DNA of 64,000 nt from Rhynchopus euleeides (taxonomy: Eukaryota; Euglenozoa; Diplonemea; Diplonemida; Diplonemidae), in assembly GCA_963210315.1 (NCBI GenBank), contig OY723269.1, positions 2,232,001 through 2,296,000 of the forward strand. The letters are read 5' to 3'. The notes beneath the pieces are model-generated. The model saw nothing but the letters and a program-made list of their open reading frames with translations, was not told the DNA's origin and did not search any database. Shown here piece after piece: positions 10,768 through 20,132 of the stretch. The translations under genes were made by a program, and so were the position numbers. Numbering within the stretch: the first letter of the stretch is position 1; each line of letters starts with the position of its first letter.

Positions 10768-13700
10768 ATGTCGCTCGGATCTCAGGTTGAGAGCAAGGTG
10801 CGTAGCCTCCAACCAGTGTGCCGTACCAGCGAGCTTCCCGCTATTGTGCACGCTGCCGTCAAGCGGGACGGGGCCCACACCTGGTTGAAGGTGAGAGCTG
10901 TTTCTCTGGCCCTTGGGGTGCTGTGCAGAGAGTCCGGAGTGGAGATTTATGCGGATGAAGAACGGGAAGGCACTCCTGTCCTCTGGTGTTCTGGCCTGTT
11001 TACGAGGCATGTCAAGGCCGGAAAGAAAACTTCCGGTTTTGAGTATTGCGTGCATGTCGGGTGCCGCCACTGCCCGTGCCTGCCGTCGTCTGCTCTTCCC
11101 CCCGCACCCGCATCGACTCCGCCTGCTGCCCACCCATCGACTCCGCCCGCTGCCCCCGCTCCTATGCCCGCCTCGACTCCGCCCGCTGCCCACCCATCGC
11201 CTCCGCCCGCTGCCCCCGCTCCTATCGCCTCGACTTCGCCCGCTGCCCCCCCGTCGACTCCGCCCGCTGCCCCCGCTCCTATGCCCGCCTCGACTCCGCC
11301 CGCTGTCCCCGCTCCTATCGCCTCGACTTCGCCCGCTGCCCCCCCGTCGACTTCGCCCGCTGCCCCCCCATCGACTCCGCCCGCTGCTCCCCCCACATCC
11401 ACTCCGCCTGCCCCGCCCGCTCCTCCTGCGGCCTATGCCCCGCCGTTGCCTCGTGGTATCCACAACATCGGCAACACATGCTACCTTTCGAGCATCCTCC
11501 AGATGTTCTGGCGCTGCCCGATGGTGCATGAAATTATTACTGCGGGTAATAATGCAGGATGTGGCGTCCGTGAAGAGCTCTCGCTGCTGTTCGGGTCGGG
11601 GGGCTCAGCTGCGTGTCCGCGGGGGCTTTTTACAGCCATGGGGCGGAGGTTCACGATGTTCACCCGGAACATCAACGAGATGTACGACGTCTGCGAGTTC
11701 CGGGATTATCTCCTGAGCGCGTTGCCAGAGGCTGTGTCTGACCTCTTCACGACACAGTTCGTTGACAAGGTGACGTGCAGGGACTGCCGGAAGACCTCGC
11801 AGACGCCGTTCACCTTCTCGTTCAACGACGTCCGCCTCCCCACAGACGGTTACTTCCCTCTGGAAGAACTCCTTGAAAAGGAGTTCGGGGATGACACTCC
11901 CTTGGCAGACGCAGAGAACCGCTACGAATGCGGGAAGTGCGGTGGCCCTCGCCTTGCTGACAAGCAGCGCTCCCTCTTGTGCACGTCGCACTACTTCGGG
12001 ATGTCCCTGAGCCGCTTTCGGCATGGGGCTGTGGAGGTGACGAAGCTGATGACGCGGGTGTTGATCCCGCGCTTCATCACTCTGCACCCTGACGGTTGTG
12101 AGGTGAGGTACCGCCTGCGCTCCTGCATTTTGCATTCAGGAGAAAGCTCAGGGGGTGGCCACTACTACGGCTACTTCCGTTGCGCTGGAGGGTGGTACCT
12201 TCTGGATGACGCCGTCGTCCAGCGCACCAGCGAGGCAGACACCTTCGCTGCCCTCAACGAGGAGGACGGAGCCGCCACCCCCTACCTGCTTCTCTGGGAG
12301 AGGGTGAGTTCGCTCCGCAGTTCGGACGACGTCCCTCGTGCCCCGCGACTCGCACCCCCGACGCCATCCACAAGCGTGCAAGGGAATTCCACAGCCCCCG
12401 CCGCCCCACAGCCCCCGCCGCCAAGGGCCCCGACACGACTCCCCAAGACGTCGCCCCCCGCACCACCGACTGCATCCCCAGCTCCGCAAGGTAATTCCAC
12501 ACAGGCCCCGCCCAAAAAAGAGGAGTCGGTATCATCACTCTCGCTCTTCACCGGGGTTAAGTGCACCACCCTCAACCCCATTGCTGCTGCCCTGGTGTGG
12601 GCCGTGTACAACCGCCTGCAGGAGCAGACCCCGACCCTCTCAGCCAACGCTTGCCGCGCGGCCACCCGTGCGAAATTTCAGCAGCCGCCTTTCTCGTGGC
12701 AGGTGGGTTCGTGGTCCGACGCCGCTGGGGTATTCCGGCGGGCCATCAATAACACCGACGCAGCCGCCTCGATGCACTACATCCCCCGCGACGCCTTTGA
12801 CTTCGCTGTGTCGGAGACCACCGAGGACGTGCTCGAGAAGCACATCCGGGATTTTGTCCAGGGTGTGCACAACCTGCCCAGCATGGTGCAGCAGGGGTCG
12901 AGGAGCTGGACTCACCAAGAGTTCCACACCCACCTCGTGACAAGGTACTTCTTTGAAAAGGACAGTACCTTTGTTCACTACGCGTCGACGTACTCCGGCC
13001 GGCTGAAGCTGGACTCTGGTGCCAGCCGGAGTGGTACACCCTCTGCGGCCCGTGTGGCCCCTGCGACCCCTCTGTCCCGTGGGACTCCTGCGCCCCCTGC
13101 GACCCCTCTGTCCCGTGGGACTACTGTGCCTGCGACCCCTCTTTCCCCTGCGACCCCTGTGGCCTCTGCGACTCCGATGACACGCCACGCCACCCAGGAC
13201 TCCAGCGCTACGAGCGTAACGTGGGACCGGGCACCCGACATCGACCAGCCCGAGTCGCCGTCCCCTCTGCCTTTGGCCCGCAACCTCTTGGGCCCTCAAG
13301 GCACGTCTCTGCCGAACCTCTCACCGGCACAGATCGCGGCTTACGTCCAGTTGTTCCACTGGATGTTACTGCAGGGGAGTGCCAGCGCGTCTGGTTTGCC
13401 GGCTCCCCCAGTCCCTCCCCTGCCGGAAGCACCCCTGCCACAGGCACCCCTGCCGGAAGCACCCCAGCCACAGGCTCCCCTGCCGGAACCACGACCCCAG
13501 CAGGCTCCCCAGCCACAGCCTCCCCCGCAGATGCCAATCCCACCCCCCAAGAAGCGCAAGGAGCCGACGCCTCGCTCGGCACTAGGTGAGGACGACGTGC
13601 ACCGGGACACGCCGTCCTACGAGCGGCTGAGCACGAAGGGTCGGGCCTTCCCCAGCCAACCCACCCTCGACTCCATGGCAGAGAAGGAATCTGTCAGGAA

Positions 13701-16320
13701 AGCGTTCGAGGCGGACTACGACACCCGGTTCATGGGGCTAATGGGAGAATTCCCCCAGATGAACGGGGACGGCCTGCTGGAGTCCGTCCACCCGCGAGTG
13801 CATGCCACCATCAACGGGCACGGCCGCCGCGATTTCCTCGAGCAGTACCGCGAGGGGACTGTACAGTTCCTGAGGGGCACGGGGTTCTCTGCAGATCTGC
13901 AGCACATCCTGACCGCACTTCGCCAGGGTACGATGCCGAGGGGGTGCACCCAGGCTTTGTCTGTGGGGGCGGGCAAGGCGATTACACGCCTGCGGTACCG
14001 AGCAATGCGGCGTCGTGTCGCTGCGGACCGGAAACGTCGCCACGCAGCAGCGGAGGCGGCGCGCAGGGAGGAGGTGGGGACTGCCCCTGACCCCGACCGG
14101 GATGTGGTTGTGGGCGCTGGGTGCGGGACTTCGCAGACAATGGAAGAGGCATTTGTGGCGAAGAAGGAGGCGAAGGAGTTCGGGAAGGACGCGCGGCAAG
14201 CGGCTGGCCTGAACCGCCGCGGCCGCCCCGCCAAGCAGGCCGTGGTTGAGGCGGAGGAGAAGGCGGTGGAGGCGCGATCCGAGGAGGCGAAAACCACGGG
14301 GTATGCCGAAGCGTGGCAGGACCACGACGCCAACCGCGTCCACCGCTACCTGGACGAGGCTGCCGAGATGCGCCTGAAGATGGCGGATCTGCGGAAGACG
14401 CAGGGGGAGAAGGATGCGGACCACCCGCTCCTCGGGCACAAGACGCAGGATGTGGATGTGAGCGCCTGGCTTCCCTTCTTTGGGGATCCTGATCCCAGGA
14501 CGGACTTCTCCTTCGCTGCCACTGGGTTTCACCCCTGGCAGCTGACAAAGCTCTACGACCTCTACGGCGGGGATAGCGCATGCCCGCGCCGCTGCCTCCT
14601 CATCTCCCTGGTGTACCTTCGCCACGTCCCGGAGCTGAGCAACGCCGGTTTCAGGCAGCACCTCCCAGGAGTCTCTCTCGAGCGCGAGACTCTGTCGGCG
14701 GAGTACCACAAGGGGGTGATGCATCTCCTCTCCAGCATGGATGAGATGGGGACAGATGTGAAGGGCCGTGAGTGGTTCACCAAGCCCTGGGCTCACCGCT
14801 CAGTGAACCACTTCCCCTTCCAGCCCCTCGCGTCGCTTGCGGTGGACGTGTTCCCCGTGTACGTCTGTGCAAATAAGACAGACTACAGTGGGTACTACTC
14901 CCGCCACGCGAAGAAGCTGCAGCTGTGCATCACAGCCCTCGGCTTCATTGCGGGGTTGTCGGCGCTGAACCCCGGGCCCCGACCCGATGGGGACATCTGG
15001 GGATCCGCCAGGAAGCCCCCGCAGGCCGACACCTACAAACGCGTCCCTCTCCGCGCGAATGACATCGTCCTCGGTGACGGGGCGTATGCTGACGCGGCCT
15101 GTGTCGTGATGCCGAACCGCCGCGTCGCGAAGCCGAACGACGAGAACAGGTCGACGGACTTCGACTTCTTCTCCCGCCTGCGTACTCCTGGGTGCGTAGA
15201 GTTCAACCGCGCACACGCTGCTGGCCGTTCGCGTGTGGAGAGGGCCATCGCACGCCTGAAGCAGTCGTTCGCGATCTTCCGGAAGATCTGGAACCTGGAG
15301 ACTGTGAAGGGCGGCCTCAATTGGCTGAACCCCTGCTTCCAGGTGGCCGCCCACCTGCACAACTTCAGGCTGCGCTGGAGTATTCCGGAGATGCCCCTGT
15401 GCGGGTACACGCTCCTGGCGAGCAAGCTCACGCGTCAAGCCGACACGGCGAGCTACCCGTGGAGCGATGATGAGGCTGCCGCCTCAAAGACTGCGGCCGA
15501 CACCCTGCTGGAGTTGTGGGCTGCGAAGGAGAAGAAGGCCAGGTGGCAGACCCTCGCAGCCACGAGGAGGGAGGATTGGGGCGCACTGGGTGGGGCCAAT
15601 CTGTCGGTGGACCCTGGGCCCTGGAAGTCCAGCAGACAGGTGTGGACTTCCCGCTTCGATAGGGATCGCCTGTTTCTGGATGGTGGGGAAGAGGACGCGG
15701 ACGGGGCCAGTGTGGGGTCCTCCGAGTGTCGGGATCTGGAGGGCGAGGATTCGTCGGACACGGAAGAAACGGCTGACATCCCCTCTTCCTCTTCTTCCCC
15801 GAATACTTCTTCTTCCACAAACACTTCCTCTTCTTCCTCTTCCTCTTCGTCTTCGTCTTCTTCATCTTCTGACGATGTCCCGCCCAAGAAAAGGCCGCGC
15901 TCCTCCAAAACCCCACCCCATGTGGAGAACCCCCCTGCGAGACAGCCCCCTGCCGGGAAGGAGGGTTCTGCTAAGAAGCGGCCCTCCGAGAGCTCGCCGC
16001 CTGCTGGCAGTAAGGCCCCCGCAAGCAAGAGGGACAAGAAGGCCGCTGTGAAGAAGACCGCTGCGAAGGCCCCTGCGAAGGCCGCTGCGAAGAAGACCGC
16101 TACAAACACTTCCTCTTCTTCGTCTCCGTGTGAGAACCCCCCTACGAGACAGCCCCCTGCGGGGAAGGAGGGTTCTGCTAAGAAGCGGCCCTCCGAGAGC
16201 TCGCCGCCTGCTGGCAGTGCGGCCCCCGCAAGCAAGAAGTACAAGAAGGCCTCTGTGAAGAAGACCGCTGCGAAGGCCGCTGCGAAGAAGACCACTGCGA
16301 AGGGGAAGAAGGGCAAGTGA
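10768..16320 (+). CDS. USP (C19) protease - PIF/Harbinger-like DDE transposase fusion, 1850 aa
   Basis: Single uninterrupted ORF. Residues 1-110 form a Cys/His-containing N-terminal region, and 110-225 a Pro/Ala/Ser/Thr-rich linker of near-identical repeats. Residues 227-520 form a ubiquitin-specific protease domain: Cys box GNTCYLSS with Cys238, a CxxC...CxxC zinc-type pair (CRDC, CGKC), and His box GGHYYGYFR with His465 followed by WYLLDD (Asp480/481). The fingers look reduced. After a second proline-rich linker, residues 585-725 form an unrecognised globular domain, followed by (PAT)n repeats and a charged coiled region around 1090-1215. Residues 1230-1330 resemble the helix-turn-helix that precedes DDE_Tnp_4. 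The catalytic triad is Asp1360 (SLAVDVFP), Asp1437 (LGDGAYAD) and Glu1491 (GRSRVERAIARLKQSF). The tail is acidic and poly-Ser, then Lys/Ala-rich with a duplicated module (KEGSAKKRPSESSPPAGS), like histone H1. ATG 10768 lies about 30 bp after a pyrimidine-rich tract ending in TAG, a possible trans-splice acceptor. The transposase should cut and join the element's tips. A role for the protease in protecting transposase from ubiquitin-dependent turnover is conjecture. Confidence 0.9.
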   Translation: MSLGSQVESKVRSLQPVCRTSELPAIVHAAVKRDGAHTWLKVRAVSLALGVLCRESGVEIYADEEREGTPVLWCSGLFTRHVKAGKKTSGFEYCVHVGCRHCPCLPSSALPPAPASTPPAAHPSTPPAAPAPMPASTPPAAHPSPPPAAPAPIASTSPAAPPSTPPAAPAPMPASTPPAVPAPIASTSPAAPPSTSPAAPPSTPPAAPPTSTPPAPPAPPAAYAPPLPRGIHNIGNTCYLSSILQMFWRCPMVHEIITAGNNAGCGVREELSLLFGSGGSAACPRGLFTAMGRRFTMFTRNINEMYDVCEFRDYLLSALPEAVSDLFTTQFVDKVTCRDCRKTSQTPFTFSFNDVRLPTDGYFPLEELLEKEFGDDTPLADAENRYECGKCGGPRLADKQRSLLCTSHYFGMSLSRFRHGAVEVTKLMTRVLIPRFITLHPDGCEVRYRLRSCILHSGESSGGGHYYGYFRCAGGWYLLDDAVVQRTSEADTFAALNEEDGAATPYLLLWERVSSLRSSDDVPRAPRLAPPTPSTSVQGNSTAPAAPQPPPPRAPTRLPKTSPPAPPTASPAPQGNSTQAPPKKEESVSSLSLFTGVKCTTLNPIAAALVWAVYNRLQEQTPTLSANACRAATRAKFQQPPFSWQVGSWSDAAGVFRRAINNTDAAASMHYIPRDAFDFAVSETTEDVLEKHIRDFVQGVHNLPSMVQQGSRSWTHQEFHTHLVTRYFFEKDSTFVHYASTYSGRLKLDSGASRSGTPSAARVAPATPLSRGTPAPPATPLSRGTTVPATPLSPATPVASATPMTRHATQDSSATSVTWDRAPDIDQPESPSPLPLARNLLGPQGTSLPNLSPAQIAAYVQLFHWMLLQGSASASGLPAPPVPPLPEAPLPQAPLPEAPQPQAPLPEPRPQQAPQPQPPPQMPIPPPKKRKEPTPRSALGEDDVHRDTPSYERLSTKGRAFPSQPTLDSMAEKESVRKAFEADYDTRFMGLMGEFPQMNGDGLLESVHPRVHATINGHGRRDFLEQYREGTVQFLRGTGFSADLQHILTALRQGTMPRGCTQALSVGAGKAITRLRYRAMRRRVAADRKRRHAAAEAARREEVGTAPDPDRDVVVGAGCGTSQTMEEAFVAKKEAKEFGKDARQAAGLNRRGRPAKQAVVEAEEKAVEARSEEAKTTGYAEAWQDHDANRVHRYLDEAAEMRLKMADLRKTQGEKDADHPLLGHKTQDVDVSAWLPFFGDPDPRTDFSFAATGFHPWQLTKLYDLYGGDSACPRRCLLISLVYLRHVPELSNAGFRQHLPGVSLERETLSAEYHKGVMHLLSSMDEMGTDVKGREWFTKPWAHRSVNHFPFQPLASLAVDVFPVYVCANKTDYSGYYSRHAKKLQLCITALGFIAGLSALNPGPRPDGDIWGSARKPPQADTYKRVPLRANDIVLGDGAYADAACVVMPNRRVAKPNDENRSTDFDFFSRLRTPGCVEFNRAHAAGRSRVERAIARLKQSFAIFRKIWNLETVKGGLNWLNPCFQVAAHLHNFRLRWSIPEMPLCGYTLLASKLTRQADTASYPWSDDEAAASKTAADTLLELWAAKEKKARWQTLAATRREDWGALGGANLSVDPGPWKSSRQVWTSRFDRDRLFLDGGEEDADGASVGSSECRDLEGEDSSDTEETADIPSSSSSPNTSSSTNTSSSSSSSSSSSSSSSDDVPPKKRPRSSKTPPHVENPPARQPPAGKEGSAKKRPSESSPPAGSKAPASKRDKKAAVKKTAAKAPAKAAAKKTATNTSSSSSPCENPPTRQPPAGKEGSAKKRPSESSPPAGSAAPASKKYKKASVKKTAAKAAAKKTTAKGKKGK

Positions 16321-17096
16321 AATTGCCGGGCAGGGTCGAAGAGATGACGTGTGTGTTCTGTCTCGATTTGTTATGGTGTATGGTTTGCTTCGTTTCGTTA
16401 TCATGGGGGTTTGAGCTTGCAGGAATCAGTGCAGTTGACAGCTCTGATGGGCTGTGGCTACACTACTCCAATATTCAGTGAAAGGCATGCAGTTGCTTTT
16501 GGATGGCTGCGCGGCAGCTTGGAGGGTGGTGGACACCCCTGATTTTGTGCGGCGGCCCGAGGCGTGTCCTCCCTGCCTCGCGGATAATGTGCACATCACC
16601 CTGCCTATCCTGGGGTTCTTCGGGGTGTCCCATAAAAAACAGTGGAGAGGACGACCGCGCTGATGATGAGGAATAACCAACACCCCCGCCCCGCCCCCCG
16701 CCCCCCCCCCCCCCCCCCGTCCCCACCCAAAGCTCAAGCTTCCTGGACACGCTCGTTTGAGCAATCTGGAATCTGTAGAAGGCTCGCCGTGTAGGCGGCC
16801 TTGGCTATTTTGCCGGCTTGCTGGTCTGCGGCCCAGGATGCGCCTGCAGCGCCGTGTTGTCCCACGTTCTTGAGGCACCAAGCTTGAGGATTCTCTGGCA
16901 GATATGTTCACGATGTCATTCACGTCTCAACGGGTTCTTCGGGTGTCCCATTCAAAAAAACACCCGAAAAATATGACGACTTTGCTAAACTGGACCCAAC
17001 TCCCCATACTCTTTTTTTTGCCATTTTTCAGCATTTTCCCCCGATTTTTCGATTTTTTTTTTGAAAAAAATTATTTTTTGTCCAGAATCGACACCC
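16321..17096. other. 3' region of the transposon, no gene
   Basis: Noncoding 3' flank of the fusion ORF. It contains a long C tract (about 16686-16720) and an A/T-rich stretch (16995-17080) of TTTTT/AAAAA words leading into GAATCGACACCCCCC, which mirrors the boundary near 1717. Confidence 0.5.
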
Positions 17097-17830
17097 CCCG
17101 TCGACTATAATAGTCACAAAATAGTCGACATGTCGACTATAATAGTCACTATATAGTCGACATGTCGACTATTATAGTCACAAAATAGTCGACATGTGAC
17201 TATAATAGTCACTATATAGTTGACATGTCGACTATTATAGTCACAAAATAGTCGACATGTCGACTATAATAGTCACTATATAGTCGACATGTCGACTATT
17301 ATAGTCACAAAATAGTCGACATGTGACTATAATAGTCACTATATAGTTGACATGTCGACTATAATAGTCACAAAATAGTCGACATGTCGACTATTTTGTG
17401 ACTATTATAGTCGACATGTCGACTATAATAGTGACTATATTTAGTGACATGCGACTAAAATAGTGACTATTATAGTCGACATGTCGACTATATTGTCAGT
17501 AAGTGCTCAGTATGCAGTGACCACTTAGTTCTATGTGGACATCGAAGTCCACTAAGTGTCGAGTAAACGTCCGGGACATGTCACTAAGTGTCCAGTAAAA
17601 CGCTTTTTTGGCCAGTATATGGCCGGAACTGCGACTATATTGACTGACACGCAACTAACATGTCAGTATTATAGTGGATGCGCAGTCAACATGTCAGCAT
17701 TTACTGAACATGTCCACTATTATAGTGTACGCATGCACACATGTCCAGGATATAGTGAACATGTTCACTATAATAGTCACTATTTTAGTGACATGTCGAC
17801 TATTATAGTCACTATTTTTGTCGACATTGT
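17097..17830. repeat. Inner right palindromic array
   Basis: The words GTCGACATGTCGAC, TATAATAGTCAC and CACAAAATAGTC repeat many times, then degrade after 17450 into variants with CACTAAGTG and TCCACTA. It is the inverted counterpart of the array at 1525-1716. Confidence 0.85.
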
Positions 17831-19740
17831 CTGTGACCAGTCTGCAAGTTCATGCCAAGTGCAATACTCAGCACTCTCAAGGCTCGCCGCCCAACACGAA
17901 TTGGGAGACGGCCCCATATGAGTGGAGCGGTTCCACCTTTGGGAGACGCCTTGGCGCTTTTCCCTAGTGAACGAGGTGATCCCAAGGTAAAAATGAGTAA
18001 ACGAGCAGCATGCCGTTCCACATTTTTCCCTCATGAGGGCGACCCCCTTGCAACGCAAGGTGAAAAATGAAGAAACGGGCAGCATGCCGTTCCACATTTT
18101 TCGTCACTGGGTTGGCCCTCGATCAACAAACGAGAGCGCACCACAAGTCTCGGCATTATCTGCCTTGAGAACCTCTGCATGGACAGGAACCGGAAGCCCC
18201 CTGTGTAGCGGAGTGCTTCAGCAGAGACGAATATGTCGTCACGGTGGCGCTTCAGGCGTGTGCCGAGCTATATGTCGGCACACACCTTCCCAGTGGCGCT
18301 CCAGGCATTTGCCGAGCTAGTGTATTGTATCAACTGTTATAATAATAATGAGAAAACATCCATGGGTAAGCAGGGAAAACCCTGCTGTGGGGGACAGAAT
18401 CGACGTGTTTCTTTGAAGAAACAACAACCTGCGGGTTACCGCTGGGGCCGATGTCCAAAGGGGCGCAACACCACAGGGGGTGCCACACCGCTTGTCTTGG
18501 GAAGTTCTTCACCTTTGGTGAAGGCGGAGTGTTCATATAAGCAAAATTTACGTACACAAGCAGCGCTCAACCATACACCAGCAAACCAAGCAGGTAGCTG
18601 CCGAAGGATCGGTTCGTGCACCTGAGTCTGTACTCTATCTGATCTATTCCGGCTTTTCATGCTTGTCCTTTCAGGCCGGAGGTCTCTCTCTCAAGGCATG
18701 TAGTCATTCTCCCTTTGCCACAGACCAGTGGGAGTATGTTTATGTGGAGTCACCTAGAGTCACAGTTATTCGGTGCCACCACGAGAGAGAGTCCAGATTC
18801 AGACCGTGTGTCATCCTCTTCCACGGCCAGGCAGAGCTTGCGCGGGGGCAAGATGGCTGAGTTGCCGGGCGTCTACAGATGCTCCACACACACGACGAGC
18901 GCCAGCAGGAGTACTGGTTTCCGACCGATTCCCGACCACCTCTAATTCCACAAGGGCGCAGGCAGCCATATGGGGGTTTTCATTCCATTCCCAGACATCC
19001 GAACATAGTCACCTAGGGGGGCCACCACGCAAGGCCGCTGACATGCACAGTCTCACGCCGCTTTGTGTACGTAAATCTGCACCCAAAGTTGCCCTGCCCC
19101 ACCGCCCCCCAACCGCCCGGTAGGTAAGACCCTCGGGGTGCTGCATCCCCATCATCGGGTCACCTAAACTTTCGGCAAAAAAGCACTCCGTCTTGAAATT
19201 TAAAAATCTGAAAATTCTGAAAAAGAAAAGCAGCGCAAAGCAAGGCAACAAGGGAGCAATGCGATGGGTGGGGGCACGAGCGTGCACAGGGAAGGGCCGG
19301 GGCCGGGCAGGGTCGGGGTCGGGGTTATTTTAAATGGCTGAAGAATCAGCCATGGTTCTGAGCAATGTCAAGAACATTGCTCTTTGTATTCACTCTTTTG
19401 ACATACTGGTAACAACATGTCAATTTCGACACACGTCTGTACTTCGCCCACGAAATGACCCAAACTTCGTGTGCTTCATTTTTTGGGGCCGTCTGTGTGA
19501 TGCCAGGATCGAAGGTCTCAGTTTTTCGACGATTTCCTTCGAAAATGAAAGGTTCCAGACCACAAGGACCAGATTTTGGGGCCAGATTTTTTTTTGAGGT
19601 GAATTTTCACCAAGGCCAAAACGCCAAACTCGCGGGGCCGTTTTAGCGCGTTTTAGGCCTCAAAACAGGCTCAAAACTCAAAAATTCCTTCGAAATTGGG
19701 CTCAAACGTGCAAAATGGACCCATCCGAAAAAAAAATCGA
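17831..19740. other. Unexplained 1.9 kb between two palindromic arrays
   Basis: No supported gene. Short direct duplications occur: a word containing GCAGCATGCCGTTCCACATTTTTC at about 18003 and 18078 (written here as a 24-bp shared core whose first half is GCAGCATGCCGTT), and a TGCCGAGCTA-containing pair at about 18259 and 18310. I found no terminal repeats that would mark it as a separate insertion. It may be captured or decayed DNA belonging to the transposon. Confidence 0.45.
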
Positions 19741-19756
19741 AAAGGGTCCCCCTATA

Positions 19757-20110
19757 CATGTCGACTATTATAGTGGTCTCATAGTGGCACGTGCGACTAT
19801 TATAGTCGCATGTCCACTATAATAGTCACTATTTTAGTGACATGTCGACTATTATAGTGACTATAATAGTCGCATGTCCACTATTATAGTCACTATTATA
19901 GTGGACATGCGACTATTTTACTTACATGTCGACTATAATAGTTGACATGTCCACTATTTGTCACTATGTGTCCACTATAATTTAGATTGTGTTCAGTATG
20001 TGTCGAGTGAGTCGGAAACATTAGTCACTATCCCATTTCCATATAGTACTATGTGTTCAGTAAGTTGTCACTATATAGTGGCAATTTATAGTGCACAAAA
20101 TAGTGATCAC
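19757..20110. repeat. Right subterminal palindromic array
   Basis: Words CATGTCGACTATTATAGT, TAGTCGCATGTCCACTA and CACTATTATAGTGG form overlapping palindromes up to the right terminal repeat. It is more diverged than the left array. Confidence 0.85.
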
Positions 20111-20132
20111 TTTTTCATTAGCCCACCGTGTA
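20111..20132 (-). repeat. Right terminal inverted repeat of the giant transposon, inner part
   Basis: Reads TTTTTCATTAGCCCACCGTG then TA, the reverse complement of the left repeat. It is split from its outer 10 bp (21640-21649) by the nested element, with TA present on both sides of the insertion. Confidence 0.88.

Noticed and set aside
10702..11529. 275-codon minus-strand frame rich in Gly/Arg/Ser
   Set aside because: It is the complement of the proline/alanine repeat linker of the fusion ORF and has no domain or start context.
15453..16316. 287-codon minus-strand frame
   Set aside because: Composition-driven shadow of the Lys/Ala-rich tail on the plus strand.
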